Assembly (NCBI GenBank): GCA_007119305.1
Contig: SKPY01000055.1
Span: 1 to 7,898 of the forward strand
Direction: 5' to 3'
DNA from: Nitriliruptorales bacterium
GTDB lineage: Bacteria; Actinomycetota; Nitriliruptoria; Euzebyales; Egibacteraceae
Length of the DNA stretch: 7,898 bases
Of the stretch, positions 1-5,899 are shown one piece after another (the first letter of the stretch is position 1; the number at the start of each line of letters is the position of its first letter). The position numbers were made by a program, and so were the translations under genes. The notes under the pieces are model-generated. The model was not told where the DNA came from. It did not search any database and worked only from the letters and a program-made list of their open reading frames with translations.

Positions 1-1068
1 ACCGCTGCCGAGCGTCCCGCCATCATCGCCGGGCGCGGGGCGGTGCTGGCCGACGCGCGCGTGCCGCTCGAGGCCCTGGCCGACCGGCTGGGGGCGGTGC
101 TCGCGACGTCCGCGAACGGGCACGGGTTGTTCGCCGGCAACCCCTACGCGCTGGGGATCGCGGGCGGGTTCGCGGCGCCGGATGCTGCGGCGCTGCTGGG
201 CGACGCCGACGGCGTCCTCGCGGTGGGCGCGAGCCTGAACATGTGGACCACCCGCCACGACAGCCTGCTCCGCCCCGGCGCCCGGCTCGTGCAGGTCGAC
301 CTCGACAGCGACCAGATCGGGGCCCACCAGCCGGTGACCGTCGGCATCGTCGCGGATGCCGCCGAGACGGCCCGAGCCCTGGACACCGAGCTCGCGCGTC
401 GCCAGCACCACGCCGCGGGCTTCCGGACGGACGGCCTCACCGACCGCATCGCCGCCGGGCGCTGGCGGCACGTGCCCTACGACGAGCGCGGCACCGGAGA
501 GCACATCGACCCGCGCAGCCTGACGATCGCCCTCGACGACGTGCTGCCCGCCGAGCGCACCGTCGTGGTCGACTCGGGCCACTTCATGGGCTGGCCGGCG
601 ATGTACCTGGAGGTCCCCGACGCGGCCGGGTTCGTGTTCGCCCAGGCCTACCAGTCGATCGGCCTCGGGCTGGGCACGGCGATCGGTGCCGCGGTGGCGC
701 GACCCGACCGGCTCACCGTCGCTGCCGTCGGCGACGGCGGCGCCCTCATGGCCCTGGGTGAGCTGGAGACGCTCGTGCGCGAGCGCCTGCCCGTGCTCGT
801 CGTCGTCTACAACGACGCGGCCTACGGTGCCGAGGTCCACCACTTCGGGCCGCAGGGTCACCCTGTGGACCTCGTGCGGTTCGGCGACGTCGACTTCGCC
901 GCCTTCGGGCGCGCGGCCGGTGCGGCAGGGCTCACCGTGCGCGCTCCCGACGACCTGGACGGCGTCGCCGACTGGCTGCACCACCGCGCGCGTCCGCTCG
1001 TCGTGGACGCCAAGATCGACCCGACCGTCGTCGCGGAGTGGCTGGAGGAGGCCTTCCGCGCCCACTGA
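1..1068 (+). CDS. Thiamine-diphosphate-dependent enzyme, acetolactate synthase/benzoylformate decarboxylase superfamily (5' end outside window)
   Basis: The reading frame is open from base 1, so the gene starts upstream; 355 residues and the stop are visible. Family members run about 540-580 residues, so the missing part should be the N-terminal pyrimidine-binding domain with the catalytic glutamate. The visible start (ERPAIIAGRGA, then GVLAVGASLN and VQVDLDSDQIG) is the typical central domain. The C-terminal ThDP-binding domain follows, with AYQSIGLGLGTAIGAA and the diphosphate/Mg motif GDGG at bases 730-741, completed by Asn in YND at 811-813. The enzyme should cleave or ligate next to a 2-oxo acid carbonyl in the cytoplasm. 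True acetolactate synthase is usually next to ilvN/ilvC, which are absent here; the neighbour is a cyclase-family hydrolase 14 bp downstream, so a catabolic decarboxylase or lyase is more likely. Superfamily is secure; substrate is unknown. Confidence 0.88.
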   Translation, partial: TAAERPAIIAGRGAVLADARVPLEALADRLGAVLATSANGHGLFAGNPYALGIAGGFAAPDAAALLGDADGVLAVGASLNMWTTRHDSLLRPGARLVQVDLDSDQIGAHQPVTVGIVADAAETARALDTELARRQHHAAGFRTDGLTDRIAAGRWRHVPYDERGTGEHIDPRSLTIALDDVLPAERTVVVDSGHFMGWPAMYLEVPDAAGFVFAQAYQSIGLGLGTAIGAAVARPDRLTVAAVGDGGALMALGELETLVRERLPVLVVVYNDAAYGAEVHHFGPQGHPVDLVRFGDVDFAAFGRAAGAAGLTVRAPDDLDGVADWLHHRARPLVVDAKIDPTVVAEWLEEAFRAH

Positions 1069-1070
1069 CC

Positions 1071-1082
1071 ACGGAGGTAGCC
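1071..1082 (+). promoter_or_regulatory. Strong ribosome binding site of the cyclase gene
   Basis: GGAGGTAGCC at 1073-1082 directly precedes the ATG at 1083. It decides the start against upstream in-frame GTG codons. The same ten bases precede the TTG start of the gene at 4292. Confidence 0.75.
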
Positions 1083-1856
1083 ATGGGCGTCCTCGAAGAC
1101 CTGCTCTCGGGCGTGCACGCCGGACGCATCGAGCTCGTCGACCTGACCGCCACCTTGTCCGAGCGCACGCCGATCATCCAGCTGCCCGAGCCGTTCGTGA
1201 ACACGCCGGGCTTCGCGCTGGAGGAGCTCAGCCGCTACGACGACCGCGGTCCGGCGTGGTACTGGAACACCATCCACACCGGTGAGCACGTCGGCACGCA
1301 CTTCGACGCGCCGGTCCACTGGGTGACGGGCAGGGACGGGCTCGACGTCGCCGAGATCCCGCTCGGCCACCTCATCGCCCCCGCCGTGGTCGTCGACATG
1401 AGCGCCGAGGTGGTGGCGGATCCCGACTTCCTGCTGGAGGTCGCCCACCTCGAGGCGTGGCAGGACGAGCACGGCCCGCTGCCCGACGGCGGCTGGCTGC
1501 TGTACCGCACCGGCTGGGACGCCCGCTCCGACGACGCGGAGGCGTTCCTCAACGCCGACGAGTCCGGCCCGCACACGCCCGGCATGTCCGTCGAGTGCGC
1601 CCGCTGGCTCGCCGAGGAGGCCCCGATCATCGGGGTGGGCGTGGAGACCGTAGGCACCGACGCGGGCGCGGCGCACTCGTTCGACCCGCCGTTTCCCTGC
1701 CATGCGCTCCTGCTCGGCGCCGGCAAGTACGGTCTGACGCAGCTGCAGCAGCTCGCACGGCTGCCGGCGACGGGCAGCGTGCTCATCGCCGCGCCGCTGC
1801 CGATCGCGGGTGGGTCGGGCAGCCCCGCGCGGGTCCTCGCACTCATCCCCGCCTAG
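1083..1856 (+). CDS. Cyclase-family metal-dependent hydrolase (kynurenine formamidase / isatin hydrolase type)
   Basis: A complete 257-residue protein. The metal-site signature HxGTHxDxPxH is intact at residues 69-79 (HVGTHFDAPVH), where family members bind Zn or Mn. Other family marks are LLYRTGW (139-145), HTPGMS (164-169), GVGVETVGTD (184-193), the FPCH segment (204-207) and the C-terminal GSGSPARVLAL (244-254). Known relatives hydrolyse N-formylkynurenine, isatin or similar amide/lactam substrates. The ATG at 1083 is chosen over an in-frame GTG at 1038 because GGAGG at 1073-1077 sits 5 nt before it and the GTG would overlap the upstream gene. The 14-bp gap from the ThDP enzyme implies an operon. 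No tryptophan-pathway gene (kynU, kynA) is visible, so kynB is not assigned. An intergenic gap of 82 bp separates it from the toxin-antitoxin module. Confidence 0.9.
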   Translation: MGVLEDLLSGVHAGRIELVDLTATLSERTPIIQLPEPFVNTPGFALEELSRYDDRGPAWYWNTIHTGEHVGTHFDAPVHWVTGRDGLDVAEIPLGHLIAPAVVVDMSAEVVADPDFLLEVAHLEAWQDEHGPLPDGGWLLYRTGWDARSDDAEAFLNADESGPHTPGMSVECARWLAEEAPIIGVGVETVGTDAGAAHSFDPPFPCHALLLGAGKYGLTQLQQLARLPATGSVLIAAPLPIAGGSGSPARVLALIPA

Positions 1857-1898
1857 GTTCGGCTGCTCCGGCGGCAAACGCGCCGATGCACACCATGA

Positions 1899-1954
1899 AC
1901 CACCATAGAATTACGCACTATGCCGCTATACTCATGGTATGCGCACCACCATAG
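1899..1954 (+). promoter_or_regulatory. Promoter and candidate autoregulatory operator of the toxin-antitoxin module
   Basis: This patch is clearly richer in A+T than its surroundings. TATACT at 1927-1932 is a good -10 box; the normal 6-7 nt spacing puts the transcript start at about 1939, the A of the antitoxin ATG, so the mRNA is probably leaderless. No convincing -35 box is seen. An exact 10-bp direct repeat, ACCACCATAG, lies at 1899-1908 and 1945-1954, bracketing the promoter. Inverted elements are CATAG (1904-1908) with CTATG (1918-1922), CCATGA (1893-1898) with TCATGG (1932-1937), and ATAC (1928-1931) with GTAT (1937-1940). Antitoxins with ribbon-helix-helix folds typically bind such elements to repress their own operon; that role is inferred here. 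Confidence 0.55.
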
Positions 1955-2139
1955 TCATCGACGACCAGCTCGCGGCAGAGGCCCGCGAGCTCGGTATCAA
2001 CCTGTCCGCTGCCGCTCGTGACGGGCTGCGCCGTGCGGTGCGGCGCCGCCGCGCGGAACTTGACCGGCAGGCCTACCAGCTCCAGCCTGAGACCGAGGAC
2101 GACGCGTGGGACGACGCCGAGGCCTGGGGTCAGCCGTGA
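1939..2139 (+). CDS. mazE: Ribbon-helix-helix antitoxin of a MazEF-type module
   Basis: A 66-residue protein. Residues 1-36 fit a ribbon-helix-helix DNA-binding domain: beta strand TTIVIDD (3-9), helix from about 10 to 18, then the turn GINLSAAARDGLRRAVR (19-35). An arginine-rich stretch (31-38) is followed by an acidic tail rich in Glu, Asp and Trp (50-63), the usual unstructured toxin-neutralising region. Its job should be to bind and block the downstream MazF-like toxin and to repress the operon. No Shine-Dalgarno sequence is visible before the ATG, but the -10 box TATACT lies so close that a leaderless mRNA explains the start. The stop codon overlaps the toxin start (GTGA at 2136-2139). 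The antitoxin subfamily (MazE- or CcdA/VapB-like) cannot be set by eye. Confidence 0.82.
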   Translation: MRTTIVIDDQLAAEARELGINLSAAARDGLRRAVRRRRAELDRQAYQLQPETEDDAWDDAEAWGQP

Positions 2140-2450
2140 TCCGAGGTGAGATCTGGCTCGCCGAGGTGGGCAAGAAGCCTCGACCCGTCGTCGTGCTGAC
2201 ACGGGATGCCGTCCTCGACGTCCGCGCGAACGTCACCGTCGCCGAGGTCACCACCCAAGCGCGCGGACTGGCCGTCGAGGTCCCCATCGAGCCCGACGCC
2301 GGCGTCGATGCGGCGTCCGTGGTCAACGCCGACGGGATCCACACCATCGCGCAGCGACGTCTGACCAAGCGGCTTGGCACCGTGGACGACAACGCGCTCG
2401 ATGACATCTGCGCCGCGGTCGCGGGTGCACTCGGCTGCGACGAGCCCTGA
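2136..2450 (+). CDS. mazF: MazF/PemK-family mRNA endoribonuclease toxin
   Basis: A 104-residue protein of normal MazF length. Family motifs in order: RGEIWLAEV (3-11), PRPVVVLTRD (15-24), VTVAEVTT (33-40), the VVNADGIHTI block (62-71) and RLGTVDD (79-85). MazF toxins are ribosome-independent RNases that cut mRNA (some cut rRNA or tRNA) at short single-stranded sequences and stop growth when the labile antitoxin is lost. The GTG at 2136 is chosen because it overlaps the antitoxin stop in a GTGA arrangement, which gives translational coupling and leaves the family's N-terminal IRGEIW at the true start. An in-frame start at 2106 would add ten unrelated residues and overlap the antitoxin by 34 bp. 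Catalytic-region residues appear intact, so the toxin is probably active; the cut site cannot be predicted. Confidence 0.9.
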   Translation: MIRGEIWLAEVGKKPRPVVVLTRDAVLDVRANVTVAEVTTQARGLAVEVPIEPDAGVDAASVVNADGIHTIAQRRLTKRLGTVDDNALDDICAAVAGALGCDEP

Positions 2451-2845
2451 CCCTCGACGCGACTCGTAAGTGAACTTCGCCCGCGGTTACGAGCTCGAGG
2501 CGATGCTCGACCCGACGTCGACCCAGTCGGACTTCCAAACGCGCTTCAACCGCATCCTCCGCCATCACGGTCGCTCGTTCCGCTACCACGTACCCCCCAC
2601 CCGAAGGTCCGCACCCTTCTGGGCGCGGCTGATCGTCTATGCGGTCCGACAGAGCCATCTGGCCTACGGGCGTCCTGGCCGCTCGTTCACAGGCGTGCGC
2701 GCCGAGCCCCGCCCGACCGGGAGTGCCACGCGCCCCGCCAGGGTGGGGCCGGACGTCCCTGTCGCCGGGACCGTCGGGCCCTAGCCGTTCGTGCTGCATC
2801 CTGCGACCGTCAAGACCACGGGTCTCTCTGGGGAACGGACGGCAG
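2451..2845. other. 395-bp gap between the toxin gene and the acyltransferase gene, with a doubtful coding remnant
   Basis: No gene here is convincing. From a GTG at 2470 a frame runs to a TAG at 2784 (104 residues). Its first 40 or so codons have the strong G/C third-base bias of real genes here (for example ARGYELEAMLDP and TRFNRILRHHGR), but the later part turns into Arg/Pro/Gly-rich filler. There is no ribosome site, a TAA lies immediately before the GTG, and the inverted repeat at 2463-2493 spans the start. I do not recognise the peptide; a decayed gene fragment is possible. A small perfect hairpin, AGACC-ACG-GGTCT (2813-2825), sits 20 bp before the acyltransferase ATG. No clear promoter was found. 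Confidence 0.35.
2463..2493. repeat. Inverted repeat just after the toxin gene
   Basis: CTCGTAA (2463-2469) and TTACGAG (2487-2493) are exact reverse complements separated by 17 nt, starting 13 nt after the mazF stop. It could act as a loose terminator hairpin or be a boundary or protein-binding site. There is no T-run. Confidence 0.4.
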
Positions 2846-4234
2846 ATGCAGCGGATGGCGCCACTGGACACCTGGTTCCTCCACGTCGAGGACGAGGCCG
2901 ACCACATGCACATCGGCTCGGTGGGGGTGTTCGAGGGGCCCCCGCCGGCCTGGCAGGACCTCCTCGGCGCGATCGGCGCGCGGTTGGAGTTCGTGCCCCG
3001 CTACCGCCAGCGCTTCCAGCCGGTGCCGCTCGGCCTTGCGAGGCCGGTCTGGGTCGACGACCCGCACTTCCACCTCGAGTACCACGTCCGCCACACCGCC
3101 CTGCCCCGCCCCGGGGGGTTCGCGCAGCTGCGCAAGCTGGTGGGCCGGGTCATGGGCCAGCAGCTCGACCGCCGCCGGCCGCTGTGGGAGACCTGGTTCA
3201 TCGAGGGTCTCGAGGGGGACCGCTGGGCGATGCTGACCAAGGTGCATCACTGCGTCGTGGATGGCATCGCCGGCACCGATCTGCTCGCGGCGATCCTCTC
3301 CGCCGACCCCGCGGAGGAGGTCGCTCCACCGGGCACCTGGCAGCCGCAGCCGACGCCCTCACCGGTCGCGCTTCTGCGGGACGCGGCCGCCGAGCTGCTC
3401 ACCCGGCCGTCCGAGCAGTGGCGCGCGCTGCGTGCGGCGGCCCGGCGACCGCGCGCCGCAGCACGCGGTGTGGCCAGCGGGCTCCACGGCCTCGCCGAGT
3501 TCGCCGGTCTCGCCCGGCCGCTGCCGGCGTGCTCCCTGACCGGCCCCATCGGACCGCACCGACGGTGGGCCACCGCGCACACCACCCTGGCCGAGCTGAA
3601 GGCGGTCCGTCGCGCGCTGGGCGGCACCGTCAACGACGTGGCCCTCGCCGCGATCACCGCCGGCTACCGGGACCTGCTCGCCAAGCGCGGCGAGCTCCAC
3701 AAGGTCGGGGAGGTCCGCACGATGGTGCCGGTGTCGCTGCGTGCGGAGCACGAGCGGGGCGAGTATCACAACCGGGTCTCCGCCCTGTTCGTGCCGCTGC
3801 CCGTGACCGTCAGCGACGCCCGCGAGCGCTACGAGCGGGTGCGCGACACGATGCGTGACATGAAGGCGTCGGGCGAGGAGGTCGCGGTGGCGGCGCTCAT
3901 CGACCTGTCGGGCATGGCCCCGCACATGTTCGTCGGGCTTGCCCTGCGCTCGGCGACGCTGCTCGTGCAACGCAGCGGCCAGCCCTTCGTCTCGTCCGTG
4001 ACGACGAACGTGCCCGGGCCTCAGCACCCGCTGTATCTGCTCGGACGGCGGATGCTCGCGGCCTACCCGTACGTGCCGATCGGCGAGGGGCTGCGCACCG
4101 GCGTGGCGATCTTCTCCTACGACGGACAGCTCACCTTCGGGGTGACCGCCGACTACGACAGGGTGCCCGACGTGGAGGTGCTCGCCGACGGCATCGAACG
4201 GGGGGTCGCCGAGCTCGTCGACCTCATCGCCTAA
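2846..4234 (+). CDS. Wax ester synthase / acyl-CoA:diacylglycerol acyltransferase (WS/DGAT family)
   Basis: A complete 462-residue protein, the usual WS/DGAT length. The N-terminus MQRMAPLDTWFLHVE with MHIGSVGVFE (21-30) is the standard family opening. The catalytic HHxxxDG motif is intact as HHCVVDG (134-140), preceded by PLWE (112-115). The second-half motifs NDV (263-265), RTMVPVSLR (291-299) and NVPGP (388-392) are present. The family esterifies fatty acyl-CoA to diacylglycerol or fatty alcohol at the membrane/lipid-droplet surface, giving triacylglycerol or wax ester stores; some members have other acceptors. ATG 2846 is chosen because the family begins a few residues before this LDTWFL block; in-frame extension back to 2639 adds non-homologous Arg/Pro-rich sequence. 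The ribosome site is weak (GGGGAACGG at 2830-2838). The next gene follows after 57 bp. Confidence 0.93.
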   Translation: MQRMAPLDTWFLHVEDEADHMHIGSVGVFEGPPPAWQDLLGAIGARLEFVPRYRQRFQPVPLGLARPVWVDDPHFHLEYHVRHTALPRPGGFAQLRKLVGRVMGQQLDRRRPLWETWFIEGLEGDRWAMLTKVHHCVVDGIAGTDLLAAILSADPAEEVAPPGTWQPQPTPSPVALLRDAAAELLTRPSEQWRALRAAARRPRAAARGVASGLHGLAEFAGLARPLPACSLTGPIGPHRRWATAHTTLAELKAVRRALGGTVNDVALAAITAGYRDLLAKRGELHKVGEVRTMVPVSLRAEHERGEYHNRVSALFVPLPVTVSDARERYERVRDTMRDMKASGEEVAVAALIDLSGMAPHMFVGLALRSATLLVQRSGQPFVSSVTTNVPGPQHPLYLLGRRMLAAYPYVPIGEGLRTGVAIFSYDGQLTFGVTADYDRVPDVEVLADGIERGVAELVDLIA

Positions 4235-4258
4235 GGCAAACGGCACCCTGCCCCCGGG

Positions 4259-4290
4259 TAGCGTGGAGCGCCGGTGGCGAGGAGGTAGCC
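4259..4290 (+). promoter_or_regulatory. Possible -10 box and strong ribosome site that fixes a TTG start
   Basis: TAGCGT (4259-4264) fits an actinobacterial TANNNT -10 box and would start transcription near 4271; no good -35 is seen. GGAGGTAGCC at 4281-4290 is identical to the ribosome site of the cyclase gene and lies at correct spacing from TTG 4292. The gene may also be read through from the acyltransferase gene. Confidence 0.45.
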
Positions 4291-4291
4291 G

Positions 4292-5488
4292 TTGAGCACC
4301 CTGTCGTGCGGGCACGAGCCGATCGACGAGCTGATCGACGGGCTGCGGATCGGTGACAACGTCGTGCTGCAGGTCGCTCACGGCGTCGACCCCTCGTTCG
4401 TGATCGAGGGCTTCGTACGCGCGGCCGCAGGCACCCGCCCGCTCGCCTACGTCCAGGCCACCGACGCCGGGGCCGACGCCGCCCGCGCCGCCGGGGACGC
4501 CGGGCGTCTCGTGCTGCTGGACTGGAGCGGGGGACGGGGGACCGCAGCCGCGGGGCGGGTCGAGTCGCTGCCCGCGGACGAGCCCGCCGCCGCCCGGGCG
4601 CAGCTCGAGGCACTGGGTGACGAGCTGGGCAGCGAGACGTTCTACGTGTTCGACAGCCTCAGCGCCCTTGCCCAACGCTGGGGTGCCAACGCCGCCCTCG
4701 AGCTGTTCCTGTGGGCCTGCCCGCGGTTGTATCGGCACGGACCCGTGGCCCTGTGGATCGTGTGGGAGCAGCACCACGACGCCCGCTTCCTCGCGCGCTT
4801 GCGGGCGATCACCCAGGTGGTGCTCGCACTGCGCGCTGCCGACCCCCTGCTGGAGCTCGCTGTCGTGAAGGCCGACGGCCGCGCGGAGGGGGCGGTCGGC
4901 AGGCGCATGACCTTCCGGTTGGACGCCGGGGCGATGACCGACGTCGCGCACCTGCCGTCGCCGCGTGAGCGGATCGGCGAGCTCATCCGGGCGGAGCGGC
5001 TTGCGCGTGGTATCTCCCAGGCCGGCCTGGCCCGTGACGTCGGCGTCACCCCCAGCGCGCTGTCGCAGGTCGAGCGCGGCGTCAGGGGGCTGTCGGGCGA
5101 ACGGCTGACCCGTGTGTGGGAGCGCCTCGGCGTGCCCTTCGGTCCCGACGCTGCGCGCCCTGCCGGCTACCGCGTCTACCGGCGCGGCGGCCAGCGCGTC
5201 CACCACCTGGCGGCCGGCGTCGCCGGACGGCTGCTCATCGACGAGGGCCGGGCCACGGTGTGGTCGCTGGAGCTCGCCGCCGGCGCGGCCGGCACCCAGC
5301 CGCTGTTCCTGACGAAGGTCGCAGAGATCGTGGTCGTCGAGCAGGGCGCCGTGAACTTGGAGATCGCCGGTGGGCGGCTGACCCTCCAGGAGGGTGACGC
5401 GCTCAGTCTCAACACCGCAGCAGTGACCGGCTGGAGCAATCCGGGGGGCCAGCCGGCGCGACTGCTCTGGGCGCTCCTCGGCCACTGA
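4292..5488 (+). CDS. Three-domain protein: degenerate KaiC/RecA-like domain, XRE helix-turn-helix, cupin-like domain
   Basis: A 398-residue protein starting at TTG 4292, set by GGAGG at 4281-4285. Residues about 8-210 read like a KaiC/RadA-type core: IDELIDGLRIGDNVVLQV opens it, FYVFDSLSALAQRWG (117-131) fits a Walker B strand ending in Asp121, and VVKADGR (191-197) resembles the late strand of such domains. The Walker A loop position carries AHGVDPS, with no GxxxxGK[ST], so ATP hydrolysis is unlikely. Residues 226-282 are a clear XRE helix-turn-helix (IGELIRAERLARGISQAGLA, then VTPSALSQVERG). Residues about 300-396 are cupin-like (VAEIVVVEQGAV, LQEGDALSL, NPGGQPARLL), but the metal-binding His residues are absent. 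The likely role is a ligand-sensing DNA-binding regulator, cytoplasmic; targets and ligand are unknown. It lies between a lipid-storage gene and glutamate dehydrogenase. Confidence 0.8.
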   Translation: MSTLSCGHEPIDELIDGLRIGDNVVLQVAHGVDPSFVIEGFVRAAAGTRPLAYVQATDAGADAARAAGDAGRLVLLDWSGGRGTAAAGRVESLPADEPAAARAQLEALGDELGSETFYVFDSLSALAQRWGANAALELFLWACPRLYRHGPVALWIVWEQHHDARFLARLRAITQVVLALRAADPLLELAVVKADGRAEGAVGRRMTFRLDAGAMTDVAHLPSPRERIGELIRAERLARGISQAGLARDVGVTPSALSQVERGVRGLSGERLTRVWERLGVPFGPDAARPAGYRVYRRGGQRVHHLAAGVAGRLLIDEGRATVWSLELAAGAAGTQPLFLTKVAEIVVVEQGAVNLEIAGGRLTLQEGDALSLNTAAVTGWSNPGGQPARLLWALLGH

Positions 5489-5504
5489 TCCGACGCCGAC
5501 GCTG

Positions 5505-5527
5505 CGGCAGGCTTGTAGTGCCTGCCG
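5505..5527 (+). terminator. Terminator-like hairpin after the KaiC-like/HTH/cupin gene
   Basis: CGGCAGGC (5505-5512) pairs perfectly with GCCTGCCG (5520-5527) across a 7-nt loop, TTGTAGT, starting 17 nt after the stop codon. There is no T-run, but an even stronger palindrome follows at 5532-5559; such tandem T-less hairpins are often proposed as terminators in high-GC actinobacteria. Confidence 0.5.
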
Positions 5528-5530
5528 GGT

Positions 5531-5577
5531 GGAGGATGCCGCGCCGGCGCGGCATCCTCGGGCGGCTTGCGCCGGCG
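5531..5577. repeat. Palindromic repeat, copy 1 (perfect)
   Basis: A perfect 28-bp palindrome at 5532-5559: arm GAGGATGCCGCGC, centre CG, arm GCGCGGCATCCTC (13 of 13 pairs). It is followed by a GGGCGGCTTGCGCC flank shared in similar form with the two later copies. It could also serve as a second terminator hairpin for the gene ending at 5488. Confidence 0.8.
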
Positions 5578-5624
5578 TGAGCGCCGCCAATCGGCCCGCG
5601 GCGCCGGGGGTGTCCGGGGGAGGG

Positions 5625-5672
5625 GGAGGATCCAGCGCGGGCGCGGCATCCTCGGGTGGGCTGCGCTGGGCG
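5625..5672. repeat. Palindromic repeat, copy 2
   Basis: Arms GAGGATCCAGCGC (5626-5638) and GCGCGGCATCCTC (5641-5653) pair at 11 of 13 positions. The right arm is identical to that of copy 1, and the flank GGGTGGGCTGCGC is shared. It starts 94 bp after copy 1. Confidence 0.75.
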
Positions 5673-5686
5673 TGGGGGTGGCGGGG

Positions 5687-5733
5687 GGAGGATGCAGCGC
5701 GGGCGCGGCAAACTCGCGTGGGCTCCGCCCGCG
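5687..5733. repeat. Palindromic repeat, copy 3 (most decayed)
   Basis: Arms GAGGATGCAGCGC (5688-5700) and GCGCGGCAAACTC (5703-5715) pair at 10 of 13 positions. The left arm differs from copy 1 by a single base. It starts 62 bp after copy 2. Confidence 0.7.
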
Positions 5734-5775
5734 CCGGCGCCGCATGCCAGTCGTGTGCAGCAGCGCTACATGCAC

Positions 5776-5805
5776 TACCATCTGCGTGAAGCGGTCACTG
5801 ACCGC
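5776..5805 (+). promoter_or_regulatory. Candidate gdhA promoter with palindromic operator
   Basis: TACCAT (5776-5781) fits a TANNNT -10 box and would start transcription near 5788. The perfect 15-bp palindrome GCGGTCA-C-TGACCGC (5791-5805) then lies at about +4 to +18, a usual repressor position. A second inverted pair, GTGCA (5755-5759) and TGCAC (5771-5775), lies just upstream of the -10. No good -35 box was found, so an activator may be needed. The binding protein is unknown. Confidence 0.4.
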
Positions 5806-5899
5806 GCGGCGCAACGGCGCGCCCACCTCGGCCGATGGACCGATGGAGCTGGCTGCCGTGCGCCCGCCCCCGCGGTCCACAACCGGAAAGGACCAGCGG

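Larger units (their letters stand above)
5489..5899. other. 411-bp structured intergenic region
   Basis: I see no gene here: frames that cross it have no ribosome site and encode Gly/Arg/Pro filler created by repeats. It holds, in order, a terminator-like hairpin, three copies of a palindromic repeat separated by G-rich DNA (long G-runs near 5607-5626 and 5674-5688), a candidate -10 box, a perfect palindrome and the gdhA leader. Confidence 0.7.

Noticed and set aside
43..45. GTG at 43 as the start of the ThDP enzyme
   Set aside because: The 14 codons before it (AERPAIIAGRGA) are conserved family sequence in the same frame, so the gene continues upstream of the window.
1..1068. Assignment of the ThDP enzyme as ilvB
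   Set aside because: No ilvN or ilvC follows, and the neighbour is a hydrolase; the C-terminal half alone cannot separate acetolactate synthase from decarboxylases.
1083..1856. Assignment of the cyclase-family gene as kynB
   Set aside because: The metal motif is shared by several hydrolases and no kynurenine-pathway neighbour is visible.
858..1877. A 339-codon open frame on the minus strand
   Set aside because: It is antisense to the ThDP enzyme and the cyclase gene, with Arg/Gly/Val-rich filler and no recognisable motif.
2639..2845. An upstream extension of the acyltransferase from a GTG at 2639
   Set aside because: The extra 69 residues are Arg/Pro/Ser-rich and unlike the family, which begins within a few residues of the LDTWFL block.
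3359..5590. A 743-codon open frame on the minus strand
   Set aside because: It lies antisense to two well-supported genes, has low-complexity Arg/Gly/His/Pro-rich composition and no family motifs; long antisense frames are expected at this GC content.
5531..5733. A CRISPR array
   Set aside because: Only three diverged palindromic units with unequal spacing (94 and 62 bp) and no unique spacers of constant length; no cas genes nearby.
5567..5899. An upstream extension of glutamate dehydrogenase from 5567
   Set aside because: The added residues are encoded by the palindromic repeats and G-runs, and the ATG at 5900 has the ribosome site and the expected family length.
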